Part shown: positions 29,986-38,778 of the stretch, in pieces
Layout of the letters: each line of letters begins with the position of its first letter
How positions within the stretch are numbered: the stretch's first letter is position 1
Source: an uncultured Bacteroidales bacterium
GTDB lineage: Bacteria > Bacteroidota > Bacteroidia > Bacteroidales > WCHB1-69
Assembly (NCBI GenBank): GCA_905235135.1
Contig: CAJOKR010000017.1
Location: forward strand, 1 to 57,162
DNA length: 57,162 bases
Reading direction: 5' to 3'
Notes under the pieces: generated by a model
Databases searched by the model: none
What the model saw: only the letters and a program-made list of their open reading frames with translations
What the model was told of the DNA's origin: nothing
Made by a program: the position numbers and the translations under genes

Positions 29986-30689
29986 TTATTTTTCTGCACC
30001 TATAATTTCTACTCCGTAACTTTTGGAATTAAAATAATTCTTTGCACCTTGAGGTAGTCTAATCTTTACCTTGAAAGGAGTGGAAGTATGCGGGTAATAA
30101 GTACCATATATAGTATGTGCATTGGTCTGAAGGACTTTGCCATTCTTGTCATAGTAAGAAAATTGGATATGAATCCGCTTATAGGTAGTATAGTTAGAAG
30201 AATTAACAATATATCCAGTTAATGTATTATCCGTAATACTCCTATTCTCTACCGACAAATACCATTCAGGATGGAACACTTCATTATTTTCAGTTTTATG
30301 TTGTATTTCCTTTTTTTCATATTGTTCGTAATAATAATATCCTATTCCGACCAGAACAAGTAGGAAAAAGAATGATCCAACGCACCAAAAGACAATTTTC
30401 TTTTTTGATTTCTTTTTCTCTTTTGGTTCCGCAGCTTTCGAAACATTACATTGTTGATATGCCGATTCGGAGAATGGCGGCATCTGAGGTCGTTGACCAC
30501 GTAGTGGTGGCGGAATCTGTTTGCTTGAAAACAGATCTGATAACTCATCTATGTCACCAACTCTTTTCCATTCACTTAACCCTTCGTACACCACACCCAT
30601 GTTTCTTTAGTGATGTTTTGACTTAATAATTTTAGTTTTGATAATGGTCCGATTGTGTTTTGACCATCTGAGATATAGTATTCTTTCAT
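29986..30689 (-). pseudogene. GYF_2-like domain membrane protein, frameshifted
   Basis: From the ATG at 30689 the minus strand reads MKEYYISDGQNTIGPLSKL ... KETWVW, then must change frame near 30600-30590 to continue YEGLSEWKRVGDIDEL, together forming a typical GYF_2-like domain. Removing two bases in the TGTGGTGT stretch (or adding one) restores it. Downstream are a Pro/Gln/Ser linker, a basic segment, one membrane helix (IVFWCVGSFFFLLVLVGIGYYY) and an outer ~110-residue domain (LSVENRSITDNTLTGYIVN). A strong Shine-Dalgarno-like AGGAGG lies just before the 30689 start, unusual here. Function unknown. Confidence 0.7.
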
Positions 30690-30739
30690 GTTCCTCCTTT
30701 TTTGATGTAACCAATCGAATAACAGCGCAAAATGTTGAT

Positions 30740-31249
30740 TTATGTAATTTTAAAACTATTCACTACTCTCGTCACCACTTCATCTAAATCCTCTTTCATT
30801 GATTTTGGATATTCAAGAATTACAGTGTACCAAATGTCGTTTTTCAAAATGGATTTCTCATAATATACGAACCCTTTTGAATCTACCCCTGAACGAACGT
30901 ACCAATTGTTTTTCAACACTTTATACGTGTCCGTAGGTTTGCGATTCTCTTTGAATTGCTTTTGAACATTTGTAAATAATGCATTATAACTTCCAAAAAC
31001 AGTTATGGTTAACCCTCCGTATGAGAAAGTGCGTCCATCATCATTGTCTGACTTATCCGAAACGCTCATCACCGAAGGATAGTCTATCCGATATCCGAAA
31101 CGGTCGTTGTAATAGGTTTTATAAGATATTCCTGTCCAACTACTACTATTGTTTGAAACCTTTGTCGTTGTATTGTCTGGGACTTTGTTGACTTGGTTTT
31201 GGCAAGCCATTATAGAAAGGAACGACAATACTATTAAGATTCTTTTCAT
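30740..31249 (-). CDS. Lipoprotein of unknown function
   Basis: 169 residues with a lipoprotein signal (MKRILIVLSFLSIMACQNQ, Cys16), a short Thr/Ser/Asn-rich linker and a compact domain (YYNDRFGYRIDYPSVM ... TFSYGGLTITVFG ... VLKNNWYVRSGVDSKGFVYYEKS) that looks like a PsbP/Mog1-like fold; that fold guess is weak. DNA here is AT-richer than in the housekeeping parts, in keeping with the neighbouring accessory genes. Confidence 0.65.
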   Translation of the reverse strand: MKRILIVLSFLSIMACQNQVNKVPDNTTTKVSNNSSSWTGISYKTYYNDRFGYRIDYPSVMSVSDKSDNDDGRTFSYGGLTITVFGSYNALFTNVQKQFKENRKPTDTYKVLKNNWYVRSGVDSKGFVYYEKSILKNDIWYTVILEYPKSMKEDLDEVVTRVVNSFKIT

Positions 31250-31306
31250 CTTGATGTAACTTGTTGTATAATAATTTTATGCGGTTATCGAAATTGAATC
31301 TTTTCA

Positions 31307-31729
31307 CTAATCTTTCGGCACCCACACGCAACGAACCTTGTTCCTTTCTTTCACTTCTTCATCAGCAATTTTCCCGTTGGTGAACTTCAAATTGTAATAT
31401 CTGCCAGACCTTACGTTCAGTTCCAAAGCCCAATAGTATTCGCGGGAGAAATTGCCAAACATATCCTTATATTGATAGATTGTTTGCAATTCGCCAATTG
31501 TTGGAAGTCTCCATCCTTTTCCTCTGCAGTTACACGCACTATTGGCGACATCCCATGACATACGGGAGGGCTCATCCATACCGCTCACATAGATGTCTCT
31601 GCCAGGAATCTTAATAGTGTTTGCAGGAGCATTGGGGTCACGAGGATCATCTTCCGTGGATTGGGCGAAACATGTTGGAACCCACAACATTGTTAACAAA
31701 GTCAGTAACACCAAAGAAAACTTCTTCAT
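31307..31729 (-). CDS. Small secreted protein with DUF1566/Lcl-type domain
   Basis: 140 residues from the ATG at 31729, chosen for its signal peptide (MKKFSLVLLTLLTMLWVPTCFA); the frame is open upstream to 31924 but that part is not protein-like. The mature domain (VANSACNCRGKGWRLPTIGE, YYWALELNVRSGRYYNLKF, NKVRCVWV) matches the Lcl C-terminal/DUF1566 fold found in surface proteins, related to the FISUMP domain at 5556-6896. Role unknown. Confidence 0.72.
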   Translation of the reverse strand: MKKFSLVLLTLLTMLWVPTCFAQSTEDDPRDPNAPANTIKIPGRDIYVSGMDEPSRMSWDVANSACNCRGKGWRLPTIGELQTIYQYKDMFGNFSREYYWALELNVRSGRYYNLKFTNGKIADEEVKERNKVRCVWVPKD

Positions 31730-32031
31730 TCTTCTTCGCCGTTTGTTTCCCTGTCGGCGCATCAGGTTTTCTCGCCCTCCCCCAGCACCCCAAGAGCATA
31801 TCACACAAAAGAAGCGTGGCACTGTATGCCACTTCTTCGAATGGAGGTCGTAGGAAAACCCAATGATGGAGATGTGGAACCAGCCCACGCTATTCGCGCA
31901 AGCCATCACACTCTCTTGCATCATTGTATTGGAAATTTCCTACGTTTCCATTCACAAGACGAGCATAACGCTTCGTTTATTCAATAAAAATCCGTCAACA
32001 GTCCGGCAAAAAGCGCCTTCGAATTGACGGG

Positions 32032-32040
32032 GCAAAGATA
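32032..32040 (-). promoter_or_regulatory. Leftward -7 element upstream of the Lcl-domain gene
   Basis: TATCTTTGC on the minus strand. It would leave a leader of about 295 bases before the start at 31729, with the hairpin at 31811-31837 inside. Confidence 0.45.
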
Positions 32041-32077
32041 CAAAAAATAGTCGGATAAACATTGCGGAATTCGCAGA

Positions 32078-32134
32078 GACGCAAAATTTTGCGTCGCCAC
32101 ACCCCAGTAGAGACGCACGGCCGAGCGTCTCTAC
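32078..32134. repeat. Two tandem palindromes of the GAGACGC family
   Basis: First, GACGCAAAA/TTTTGCGTC at 32078-32095 (perfect, no loop); second, GTAGAGACGC (32107-32116) with GCGTCTCTAC (32125-32134) around an 8-base centre (ACGGCCGA). Confidence 0.8.
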
Positions 32135-32364
32135 ACCCACGTAGTAGCCATACCCATCCAGGCCCTTTGAGCTTGGGTAGAGTATGCCTGCACTATGGCT
32201 ACACTATGGGTAGGACTTGGGAACGTGGGTTCTGGTAGGGTGCTGCGGCTTGGGGAACAATTTCCGCCAAATCCCTTGCTCGAATTTAACAATTCAAGGT
32301 TGAATAGTTAAATACAAATTCGCATTACTTTGAAAACCAGCCGGATAAAAATTTCCAAAAAGAC

Positions 32365-32396
32365 TTGACAAACGCTTCGGTTTGTTGTATCTTTGC
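32365..32396 (+). promoter_or_regulatory. Promoter of the ORF6N gene (TTG-N20-TATCTTTGC)
   Basis: TTG at 32365-32367 and TATCTTTGC at 32388-32396, 20 bases apart. The ATG at 32417 follows at a normal distance, while the TTG at 32393 lies inside the box. Confidence 0.65.
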
Positions 32397-32416
32397 CGTC
32401 TGAAATTTTGAAAACA

Positions 32417-33133
32417 ATGAACGATGATATTCAACTTTACCAGTCTGAAGAATTAAGGGTCAAAAGTGTGCTGCAAATGGACACTCGCAGCCGATTATTC
32501 ATTATCCGGGGTGTGCCTGTCTTGCTCGACAGGGATTTGGCAGAACTTTATTCAGTTGATACCAAAAGAATCAACGAGCAGGTGAGGCGAAACATTGATC
32601 GTTTCCCAGAAAGATTCCGTTTCCAACTATCAGATACTGAGACCCGTGAACTGGTCGCAAAGTGCGACCGGTTGGAGAAACTCAAACATTCATCTGTCAA
32701 TCCGTATGCTTATACAGAGCAAGGAGTCGCCATGTTAGCTACAGTGCTGAAAAGCGATGTGGCTGTCAAAGTCAGTATTGCAATTATGGATGCCTTTGTG
32801 GAAATGCGCAGGATTATGGCCTCAAATGCAGCATTGTATCAAAGGATAAAAGATATTGAACGACACCAGCTTTGTACCGATCAGAAAATAGAGGAAATCA
32901 TTGGGTTTATCGGTAGTAAAGCACTTCCGCCCAAAGAAGGTGTCTTCTACGACGGCCAAATCTTCGACGCCTACGCCTTCGCCTATCTGGAATTAGCCTT
33001 TCCCCGCTCCCGTATCGCCGCTTCGAACATTTCGACGAGGCGTTTCGCGGTTTTGGCAATGTCGTATTGCTCCATCGACTCGGCGTATTTGAATCCCATC
33101 TCCCAACGCTCCTGCGGGTGGTCGAGCCAGTAA
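32417..33133 (+). CDS. ORF6N domain DNA-binding protein, 3' truncated
   Basis: The ORF6N domain covers residues ~20-130: RLFIIRGVPVLLDRDLAELY, VDTKRINEQVRRN, FPERFRFQLS, NPYAYTEQGVAMLATVLKS, VKVSIAIMDAFVEMRR. It is linked to phage antirepressors and chromosomal DNA-binding proteins. After PPKEGVFYDGQIFDAYAF, full-length relatives continue into a further domain; here the frame instead runs ~50 residues through the antisense of the next gene (from about 32980 to the stop at 33133), so the native C-terminus has been lost at a junction. Probably a broken gene. Confidence 0.78.
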   Translation: MNDDIQLYQSEELRVKSVLQMDTRSRLFIIRGVPVLLDRDLAELYSVDTKRINEQVRRNIDRFPERFRFQLSDTETRELVAKCDRLEKLKHSSVNPYAYTEQGVAMLATVLKSDVAVKVSIAIMDAFVEMRRIMASNAALYQRIKDIERHQLCTDQKIEEIIGFIGSKALPPKEGVFYDGQIFDAYAFAYLELAFPRSRIAASNISTRRFAVLAMSYCSIDSAYLNPISQRSCGWSSQ

Positions 33134-34164
33134 TCGATACGCTCTGCAAGCGCTTTCGGATCCTCTGCCGGGAATCGGCTGCGATCGTCCAAGGCGAATT
33201 GCGAGGTGCCGGAACAACGCCCGACGGCAATCACCGGTACCACCGCCTGCTGCATAGCCTCCATGATGCTCAGACCTTCCACTTCGATGATGGCACAATG
33301 CACGGCCAAATCGGCTTTCGCGGCAATTTGGCGCAGCTGATCTCGGTTGTAAAATCCGAAAATGGGTTCGTATTTGAGAACTCCCTCTTCCAGGAGCTTT
33401 GACGAAAGACGCTTGTATTGTTTCTCTTTGGGACCGCCACCGGCGAAGTGCAATTGGATACGATGTGCGTATTTGCTGTAACGAATAGCTTCCAGCAACG
33501 TGGGTTGGTCTTTCTCGCCGGAAAGACGACCGATGTAAATCACATTCAACGGACGATTATCGTCATAATAGTCCTCCGGCGGGGTTGCGGGACGAATGCA
33601 CTTGTCGGGCACCAATCCGTTGGAAAGCGTTATACATTGGGCTTTGACATGAAAACTATTCAATCGTTCCCGGACGTTTTCAGTGGGACATTGCACATAT
33701 TGGCAGTTGTTGAGGAAAACGCGAGACCAATATCGCAAGAGCGTGTTGTTCGGGAACGACCAACTACCCATCCCAAGCGAGTAAAAAATGTTTTCGGGAT
33801 GCAAGTGATAGGTCGCCGTGAGGGGTTTCCCCAGTTTCTTTGCCCAATTCATGGCTGCATGTTCGATAAAGAATGGCTCTTCAAGATGCACGACATCCGC
33901 CCAACGAACCGCTTCTTCAATGGTCGGTCCTGTCCATTTGGAGAAAGAATAACCTTGCACTTTGATGATGGGTTGAAAAATCGGGAAAATGAATTCCTTC
34001 TGTCTGTACTCGGGTTGCGGACCATCGGGGTCGTTCGAATTTTCGCACGAAAGAACGCGCACCTCGTGTCCAGCATCGCGAAGTGTCTGAACGGTTCGCC
34101 GTGCGGATGCGTCAAGACCGTTGCCCTGACAGAATATGTTGTTAACTACAAATAGAATCTTCAT
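32983..34164 (-). CDS. Glycosyltransferase family 4
   Basis: 393 residues, GT-B fold. The N-terminal half has GNGLDASARRTVQTLRDAGH and ADVVHLEEPFFIEHAAM; the C-terminal half has VIYIGRLSGEKDQPTLLEAI and the EX7E-type donor site IIEVEGLSIMEAMQQAVVPV. It likely uses a nucleotide-sugar to build a glycan or glycolipid in the cytoplasm. Its last ~150 bases are overlapped by the run-on of the truncated ORF6N gene on the other strand, so a rearrangement ended close to its stop; the protein itself looks complete. Confidence 0.88.
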   Translation of the reverse strand: MKILFVVNNIFCQGNGLDASARRTVQTLRDAGHEVRVLSCENSNDPDGPQPEYRQKEFIFPIFQPIIKVQGYSFSKWTGPTIEEAVRWADVVHLEEPFFIEHAAMNWAKKLGKPLTATYHLHPENIFYSLGMGSWSFPNNTLLRYWSRVFLNNCQYVQCPTENVRERLNSFHVKAQCITLSNGLVPDKCIRPATPPEDYYDDNRPLNVIYIGRLSGEKDQPTLLEAIRYSKYAHRIQLHFAGGGPKEKQYKRLSSKLLEEGVLKYEPIFGFYNRDQLRQIAAKADLAVHCAIIEVEGLSIMEAMQQAVVPVIAVGRCSGTSQFALDDRSRFPAEDPKALAERIDYWLDHPQERWEMGFKYAESMEQYDIAKTAKRLVEMFEAAIRERGKANSR

Positions 34165-34190
34165 ATAAACACCGTTTCAAAAACACGGCT

Positions 34191-34199
34191 GCAAAATTA
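34191..34199 (-). promoter_or_regulatory. -7 element of the glycosyltransferase gene
   Basis: TAATTTTGC on the minus strand, 27 bases before the start at 34164. Confidence 0.5.
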
Positions 34200-34298
34200 A
34201 CATTTTTTAGGAAACATAAAATATTGATAATCAATTATCTTTATACAGAAATATTGAATTTATAGACAAAATGGCGGAAAATTCCGCCTTGTTTGACT

Positions 34299-34340
34299 TC
34301 TGCCTTTTTCCTCTTGCCTATTGTCTTATGCCTAAAAAAT
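34299..34340. repeat. Degenerate heptad tract (TTTTGCC-like units)
   Basis: Six 7-bp units in register: TTCTGCC, TTTTTCC, TCTTGCC, TATTGTC, TTATGCC, TAAAAAA. It spans the -33 region of the downstream kinase promoter. Confidence 0.6.
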
Positions 34341-34350
34341 GTATCTTTGC
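34321..34350 (+). promoter_or_regulatory. Promoter of the nucleoside kinase gene (TTG-N18-TATCTTTGC)
   Basis: TTG at 34321-34323 lies within the heptad tract; TATCTTTGC at 34342-34350; the ATG follows at 34372. Confidence 0.65.
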
Positions 34351-34371
34351 CCTCCCAAAATTAGAATAGTA

Positions 34372-36040
34372 ATGGACAGAAAAATCCCCGTATATTGCAA
34401 GAACAACGACATGCATGTTGAGGTGCCGTGTGGCATCCCCCTGCAGGAGTTCGCCAATCTCATCAAGCTGGAACAGCATCCGGATACGCCCTTCCTCGGG
34501 GCGCTGGTGAACAACAAGGAGCGCGACATGTCGTACCCCATCACAAAACCGGTGCAGATTCAATTCTTCGACTATTATAGCACCTATGGGCGCAGCGGTT
34601 ACATGCGCTCACTTTACTTCCTGCTCTTCCACGCAGTTGACCGACTGTTGCCGCGCGAGGTGAAACTCTGCATAAAACACTCGATTTCCGGCGGCCGCTA
34701 CTGCACGCTGGAGAATTTAGGCCGTCCTATCTCGGACATGCTGGTGAAGAAACTTTACCTGTTCATGAAGGATACCGTGCGGCGCGATCTGCCGTTTATC
34801 CGCGAGGAGATGCTCACCCCCGATGCCATCGCCGCGTTCCAAGCCCACGGGCTGGAGGACAAGTACGAGTTCTTCAAGAACCGCGACCGCATTTATACCT
34901 CCGTCTATCATCTGGATGAAAGCATCAACTACTACTACGGTTTCCTCGTGCCCTCCACTGGTTGCCTCACGACCTTCGGGCTGGAAAAATACGAGGAGGG
35001 ACTGCTGTTGAAGCTGCCTTCCAAAAAGAATATCAAGACGATGGCAAAAACGCGTCGGCTTCCTAAGTTGTTCGCTGTCTATAAGATGGACAAGGAGTGG
35101 GTTGCCTCGATGGGCGTACCGTACGTCTATAACCTGAACAAGTACTCAGGTGCCAAGCAGATGATCCAGGCTGGTGTGTTGGTGGCGGAGGCATACCAGG
35201 AGAAGCACCTTGCCCGGGTGGCCGACGCGATTCATCAGAGCGGGAATGTGAAGATGGTGCTCATCAGCGGGCCGTCAAGCTCAGGAAAGACCACCACCTG
35301 CCGCCGACTGTCGGTGCAGCTGGCCGTTTTAGGCTACCACCCGGTGCAGATTTCCGTGGATGACTTCTTTGTGGAGCGCGACGATACCCCGAAAGACGAG
35401 AACGGCGAGTTCGATTTCGAGGACCTGCACGCCATCGACCTGCCACTTTTCAACAGCACACTGAACCGGCTGTTGGCGGGCGAAGAGGTGCAAATCCCCA
35501 CCTTCGATTTCGCCCAAGGCAAGAAAGTTTGGAATGGCAACACCCTCCAGCTGCGCAAAAACTCCATTCTCGTCATCGAGGGCATCCACTGCCTCAATCC
35601 GGAACTCACCGCGCAGGTGGCCGATGAGCTGAAATTCAAGATCTTCGTCTCCGCGCTGACTTCCCTGTCGCTGGACCGTCAGAACCCGATTCCGACCTCC
35701 GATAACCGACTGATACGCAGAATTGTACAACTATCGCGGTTATTCGGCGGTGGATACGATTCGTCGCTGGCCGAGCGTGCGGCGAGGCGAGGAGAAAAAC
35801 ATCTTCCCGTTCCAAGAGAATGCCGATGTGATGATCAACACCTCGTTGGTGTTCGAACTGTCGGTGCTGAAACCTTACGCGCTGCCAATCCTCTACGCCG
35901 TTCCCGAGACGGCGCCGGAATATGCGGAAGCCCAGCGTCTGATCAAAATGCTGATGTTCTTCAAGGTCATTCCCGAATACTCTCTGCCGGGCACCTCCAT
36001 CCTTCGCGAGTTCCTCGGTGGCAGCAAATTCACCTACTGA
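34372..36040 (+). pseudogene. Nucleoside (uridine-type) kinase, frameshifted
   Basis: The family joins a TGS/ThrRS-like N-terminal part to a uridine-kinase-type P-loop domain. The N-terminus (MDRKIPVYCKNNDMHVEVPC) and the Walker A (VLISGPSSSGKTTTCRRLS) and QISVDDFFVERDDTP are intact. After DNRLIRRIV (near 35727) the frame is lost; the rest (YNYRGYSAVDTIRRWPSVRR ... FLGGSKFTY) continues from 35726 to the stop at 36038-36040 in the next frame. Relatives read IVRDYNYRGYSA there, so an 8-base loss (removing RDY coding sequence between two TAC triplets) fits. The first frame stays open and joins the DUF2520 gene, making a false fusion. Confidence 0.82.
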
Positions 36041-36858
36041 TGATTACGCTGGTCGGTTCCGGAAATGTGGCCACCTGGATGGCGCAGCGGCTGCAAGGCT
36101 CGTCGCGCTTTCCTATTACGCAGGTCTATAGCCGCAAGTTGGAGAATGCCCGTCGGTTGGCGGACTTGTCTGGTGCGGAAGCGATTGACGACATTAAGGC
36201 GTTGAATCCTGACAATCAGATTTTTATCTTTGCTTTGGCGGATAGTGCTTACGAGTCGGTGCTGCCGCAGCTCCCGTTCCGGATGCCGTTGGCGTTTCTG
36301 ACCTCCGGCACGGTTTCCTGCCAGTGCTTGAAGGATTACGCCGATCGCTACGGGGTGATTTACCCCTTGCAGACCTTCACGAAGTCGCAGGATATGAGGA
36401 CGTTGGAGGTTCCGTTGTGTTTGGAGTCCGATTTTGTCCGCGAGGGTAAGGGGCAACAGTCTTGCTGCTGTAATGGCTCTCCGCAGGAATGCGGTGACTC
36501 CTACGAGTTGATGTGGTCTTTGGCTCGCGAGCTCTCCCCGAAATGTTACGAGGTTTCCGAATCGCAGCGTGCGCGGATGCACGTGGCGGCGGTTTTTGCC
36601 TGCAATTTCAGCAATGCAATGTACCAGATTGCGTACAAGCTGCTGGAAGAAAAGGATTTGCCGTTTGAAATCCTGCTGCCGGTGTTGCGCCAGACGGTGG
36701 AGAAGGTCTCGCAGATGACCCCTGCGGAGGCGCAGACTGGTCCGGCCGTGCGCGGCGACCTGAATGTGATGCGGGCGCAGATGGAAGAGCTGGAGGACGA
36801 GCGGCTGCGGGAACTCTATCGGATGATGTCGGACATTATTATCAATGGCAAACCTTAA
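36040..36858 (+). CDS. Rossmann-fold DUF2520 oxidoreductase-like protein
   Basis: 272 residues from the ATG at 36040, which overlaps the kinase stop (TGATG). N-terminal NAD(P)-binding site VGSGNVATWMAQRL, then IFIFALADSAYESVLPQL and LTSGTVSCQCLKDYADRYGVIYPLQTFTKS; the C-terminal DUF2520 helical part has HVAAVFACNFSNAMYQIAYK and AQTGPAVRGDLNVMRAQME. The fold resembles ProC and F420-dependent reductases; substrate unknown. The short CCCNGSPQECG insert near residue 145 is not usual for the family. Confidence 0.87.
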   Translation: MITLVGSGNVATWMAQRLQGSSRFPITQVYSRKLENARRLADLSGAEAIDDIKALNPDNQIFIFALADSAYESVLPQLPFRMPLAFLTSGTVSCQCLKDYADRYGVIYPLQTFTKSQDMRTLEVPLCLESDFVREGKGQQSCCCNGSPQECGDSYELMWSLARELSPKCYEVSESQRARMHVAAVFACNFSNAMYQIAYKLLEEKDLPFEILLPVLRQTVEKVSQMTPAEAQTGPAVRGDLNVMRAQMEELEDERLRELYRMMSDIIINGKP

Positions 36859-36868
36859 TGTCGGGTTT

Positions 36869-36896
36869 GTAGAGACGTGCTATGGCGCGTCTCTAC
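36869..36896. repeat. Palindrome of the GTAGAGACG family
   Basis: GTAGAGACG (36869-36877) and CGTCTCTAC (36888-36896) around a 10-base centre. It lies 10 bases after the DUF2520 stop, where it could act as a transcript-end hairpin. Confidence 0.8.
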
Positions 36897-36914
36897 TGAG
36901 GAATCAATCATCTC

Positions 36915-36946
36915 TTTGTGCGTATTCGTAATTTATGTATCTTTGC
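36915..36946 (+). promoter_or_regulatory. Promoter of the Omp28-like gene (TTTG-N19-TATCTTTGC)
   Basis: TTTG at 36915-36918, TATCTTTGC at 36938-36946; a close match to the Bacteroidetes consensus. Confidence 0.72.
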
Positions 36947-36977
36947 CAATTATTTTTTCAAGAATATATTATCCAAT

Positions 36978-37838
36978 ATGAAGAAAATAACGACAATCGT
37001 TTGTGCCCTGTTTTTCGGCGGTCTGCTGCTTGCCGGATGCGACAGAATTGAGGGCGATTACTATGTGATTGACAACAATGAGGACGTTTCGGTTGAGTTT
37101 CCCGAGATTAATCCCGACGCGGTTTACCGTAAGATATTAATTGAGGAGTTCACGGGTCATCGTTGCACCAACTGTCCGCAGGGACACCAGATTCTCGAAA
37201 GCCTGCACCAGCAGTACGGCGACACGTTGGTGGCGGTGGGTATCCATTATGGTACGCTCGCCAAGCCCTCCGGCAGCACATTCAGTTACGATTTCCGTAC
37301 CGAGTATGGTACCCAGATCGGCGATGCCTACAACATCGATGCCATTCCGGCGGCGATTGTGAACCGCTACGACAAGCCCGGTGGTTGGCCGCGAGAGCAG
37401 TGGGCCAGCATCGTCCGTGATATTGACCGTTCACACGTCCCTGCCGCTGTGCAGATTATCAACGAGTACGAACCCATAACCATGATTTTGAAGGCCAATG
37501 TGAAGGTGACGATGCTGGAGGATTATGAAAATCCCCTGCGTTTAGTGATTTTCGTGTTGGAAGACGGCATCGTGAAACCGCAGAAGGACGGTGCTGAGGA
37601 TATTCTCGACTATACGCACAACCACGTGCTCCGCGCCGCTCTTACCGACCCGTTCGGCTACATGCTTCGCGGCAGTGTCGGTGACTGGCACGCTGGCGAC
37701 TCTGAAACCTACGCCGCTTCTGTAAATATTGCCCCCACCGATTGGGAGCCCCAAAACTGCTATGTGGTAGCGTTCCTTTATGATGCTATCAACAATGATG
37801 TGCTGCAAGTCGAGACGGCAACGGTAGCCGGTCATTAA
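36978..37838 (+). CDS. Omp28-like lipoprotein with thioredoxin-type CxxC
   Basis: 286 residues from the ATG at 36978, chosen for the lipoprotein signal (ALFFGGLLLAGC, Cys20) and position after the promoter. The Omp28 domain opens with ILIEEFTGHRCTNCPQGHQ, a CxxC in a thioredoxin-like setting, followed by LVAVGIHYG, AIPAAIVNRYD (cis-Pro region) and a beta-rich C-terminal part (LVIFVLEDGIVKPQ). The family is named from a Porphyromonas outer-membrane protein; a redox or adhesive role is unproven. It is followed after 22 bases by a dehydrogenase gene, probably in the same transcript. Confidence 0.85.
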   Translation: MKKITTIVCALFFGGLLLAGCDRIEGDYYVIDNNEDVSVEFPEINPDAVYRKILIEEFTGHRCTNCPQGHQILESLHQQYGDTLVAVGIHYGTLAKPSGSTFSYDFRTEYGTQIGDAYNIDAIPAAIVNRYDKPGGWPREQWASIVRDIDRSHVPAAVQIINEYEPITMILKANVKVTMLEDYENPLRLVIFVLEDGIVKPQKDGAEDILDYTHNHVLRAALTDPFGYMLRGSVGDWHAGDSETYAASVNIAPTDWEPQNCYVVAFLYDAINNDVLQVETATVAGH

Positions 37839-37860
37839 GGATGTTAAATTAATTTTGAAC

Positions 37861-38778
37861 ATGAAAATTGTTGCTGTAGAACCGATAGGGATTTCCGCCG
37901 AGCGTGCGGAATCCATCAAGCAGGAATTGGCCGTCAAAGGCCATGAATTTGTCTGGTATCCGGACCGCAAAGAGGATACCGCCACGTTAGTGGAGCGCAT
38001 GAAGGATGCCGAAGTGGTCATCATTTCGAACATTCCGCTGCCGGCCGAGGTGCTTTCTCAATGCCCGAAGCTGCAGTTCCTGAACGTGGCCTTCACGGGG
38101 CTGGACCACATCGATTTGGCCTATTGCCAGGAGCATAATATCCTGGTGAAAAACGCCTCCGGCTACGCAACGGAAGCCGTAGCAGAATTGGCCGTAGGAT
38201 TGGCGATTGACGTGTACCGCAAGATTACTTCCCTCGACGGGAGCATCCGTCAGGGCGGTGTCCGCGGGGCGTTCCTCGGTCGCGAACTGCACGGCAAGAC
38301 GGTCGGCATTGTGGGTACGGGTGCTATCGGCACACGCACGGCAGAGCTGTTCAAGGCTTTCGGATGCCGGGTGATTGCGTGGAGCCGGACCCACAAACCT
38401 GAGGTGATGAACTTGGGAGCCGCCTACGTCACGTTGGAAGGGCTGATGCGCGACAGCGACATTATCTCGTTGCATGTGCCGCTGACCGCTGAAACCAAAC
38501 ATCTGATCAGCAAGGAGATGCTTGCGTTATGCAAACCTACGGCCATCCTCATCAATACGGCGAGAGGAAACGTGGTGGATATGGACGCGTTGGCGGAATG
38601 TCTGCGCGAAAATCGCATTGCCGGCGCGGGCATCGACGTATATGAAAAAGAGCCCCCGTTGCCGGAGACTCATCCGTTATTGTCTGCACCCAACTGTGTG
38701 CTTGTCCCGCACGTGGGTTACGCCACCCGCGAAGCTTTCGACATCCGCATTGACATTATCCTTGGGAATTTGGATTAG
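37861..38778 (+). CDS. D-2-hydroxyacid dehydrogenase
   Basis: 305 residues. NAD site GIVGTGAIGTRTAELFKAFG; catalytic Arg in LINTARGNVVDMDALAECL, Glu in AGIDVYEKEPPLP and His in VLVPHVGYATREAF. Acts on a 2-oxoacid/D-2-hydroxyacid pair such as glycerate, lactate or phosphoglycerate; the specificity is not decided by the sequence. The ATG at 37861 is preferred over the TTG six bases upstream. Its last four bases overlap the convergent nitroreductase gene. Confidence 0.9.
   Translation: MKIVAVEPIGISAERAESIKQELAVKGHEFVWYPDRKEDTATLVERMKDAEVVIISNIPLPAEVLSQCPKLQFLNVAFTGLDHIDLAYCQEHNILVKNASGYATEAVAELAVGLAIDVYRKITSLDGSIRQGGVRGAFLGRELHGKTVGIVGTGAIGTRTAELFKAFGCRVIAWSRTHKPEVMNLGAAYVTLEGLMRDSDIISLHVPLTAETKHLISKEMLALCKPTAILINTARGNVVDMDALAECLRENRIAGAGIDVYEKEPPLPETHPLLSAPNCVLVPHVGYATREAFDIRIDIILGNLD

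Larger units (their letters stand above)
31730..32416. other. Gene-free region with hairpins, palindromes and two promoter-like sites
   Basis: Contains a hairpin at 31811-31837 (GTGGCA-ctgta-TGCCAC with GAAG/CTTC extension), a leftward -7 element at 32032-32040, palindromes at 32078 and 32107, and the ORF6N promoter. The 32150-32270 stretch has several loosely repeated CTATGG/GGGTAG motifs of unknown meaning. Confidence 0.45.

Noticed and set aside
31730-31924. N-terminal extension of the Lcl-domain protein
   Set aside because: The extension is not signal- or domain-like and contains the leader hairpin; the ATG at 31729 gives a clean signal peptide.
34339-36858. A single 839-codon frame joining nucleoside kinase and DUF2520
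   Set aside because: The kinase C-terminus is encoded in another frame (35726-36040) and the DUF2520 gene has its own start at 36040; the fusion is a frameshift artefact.
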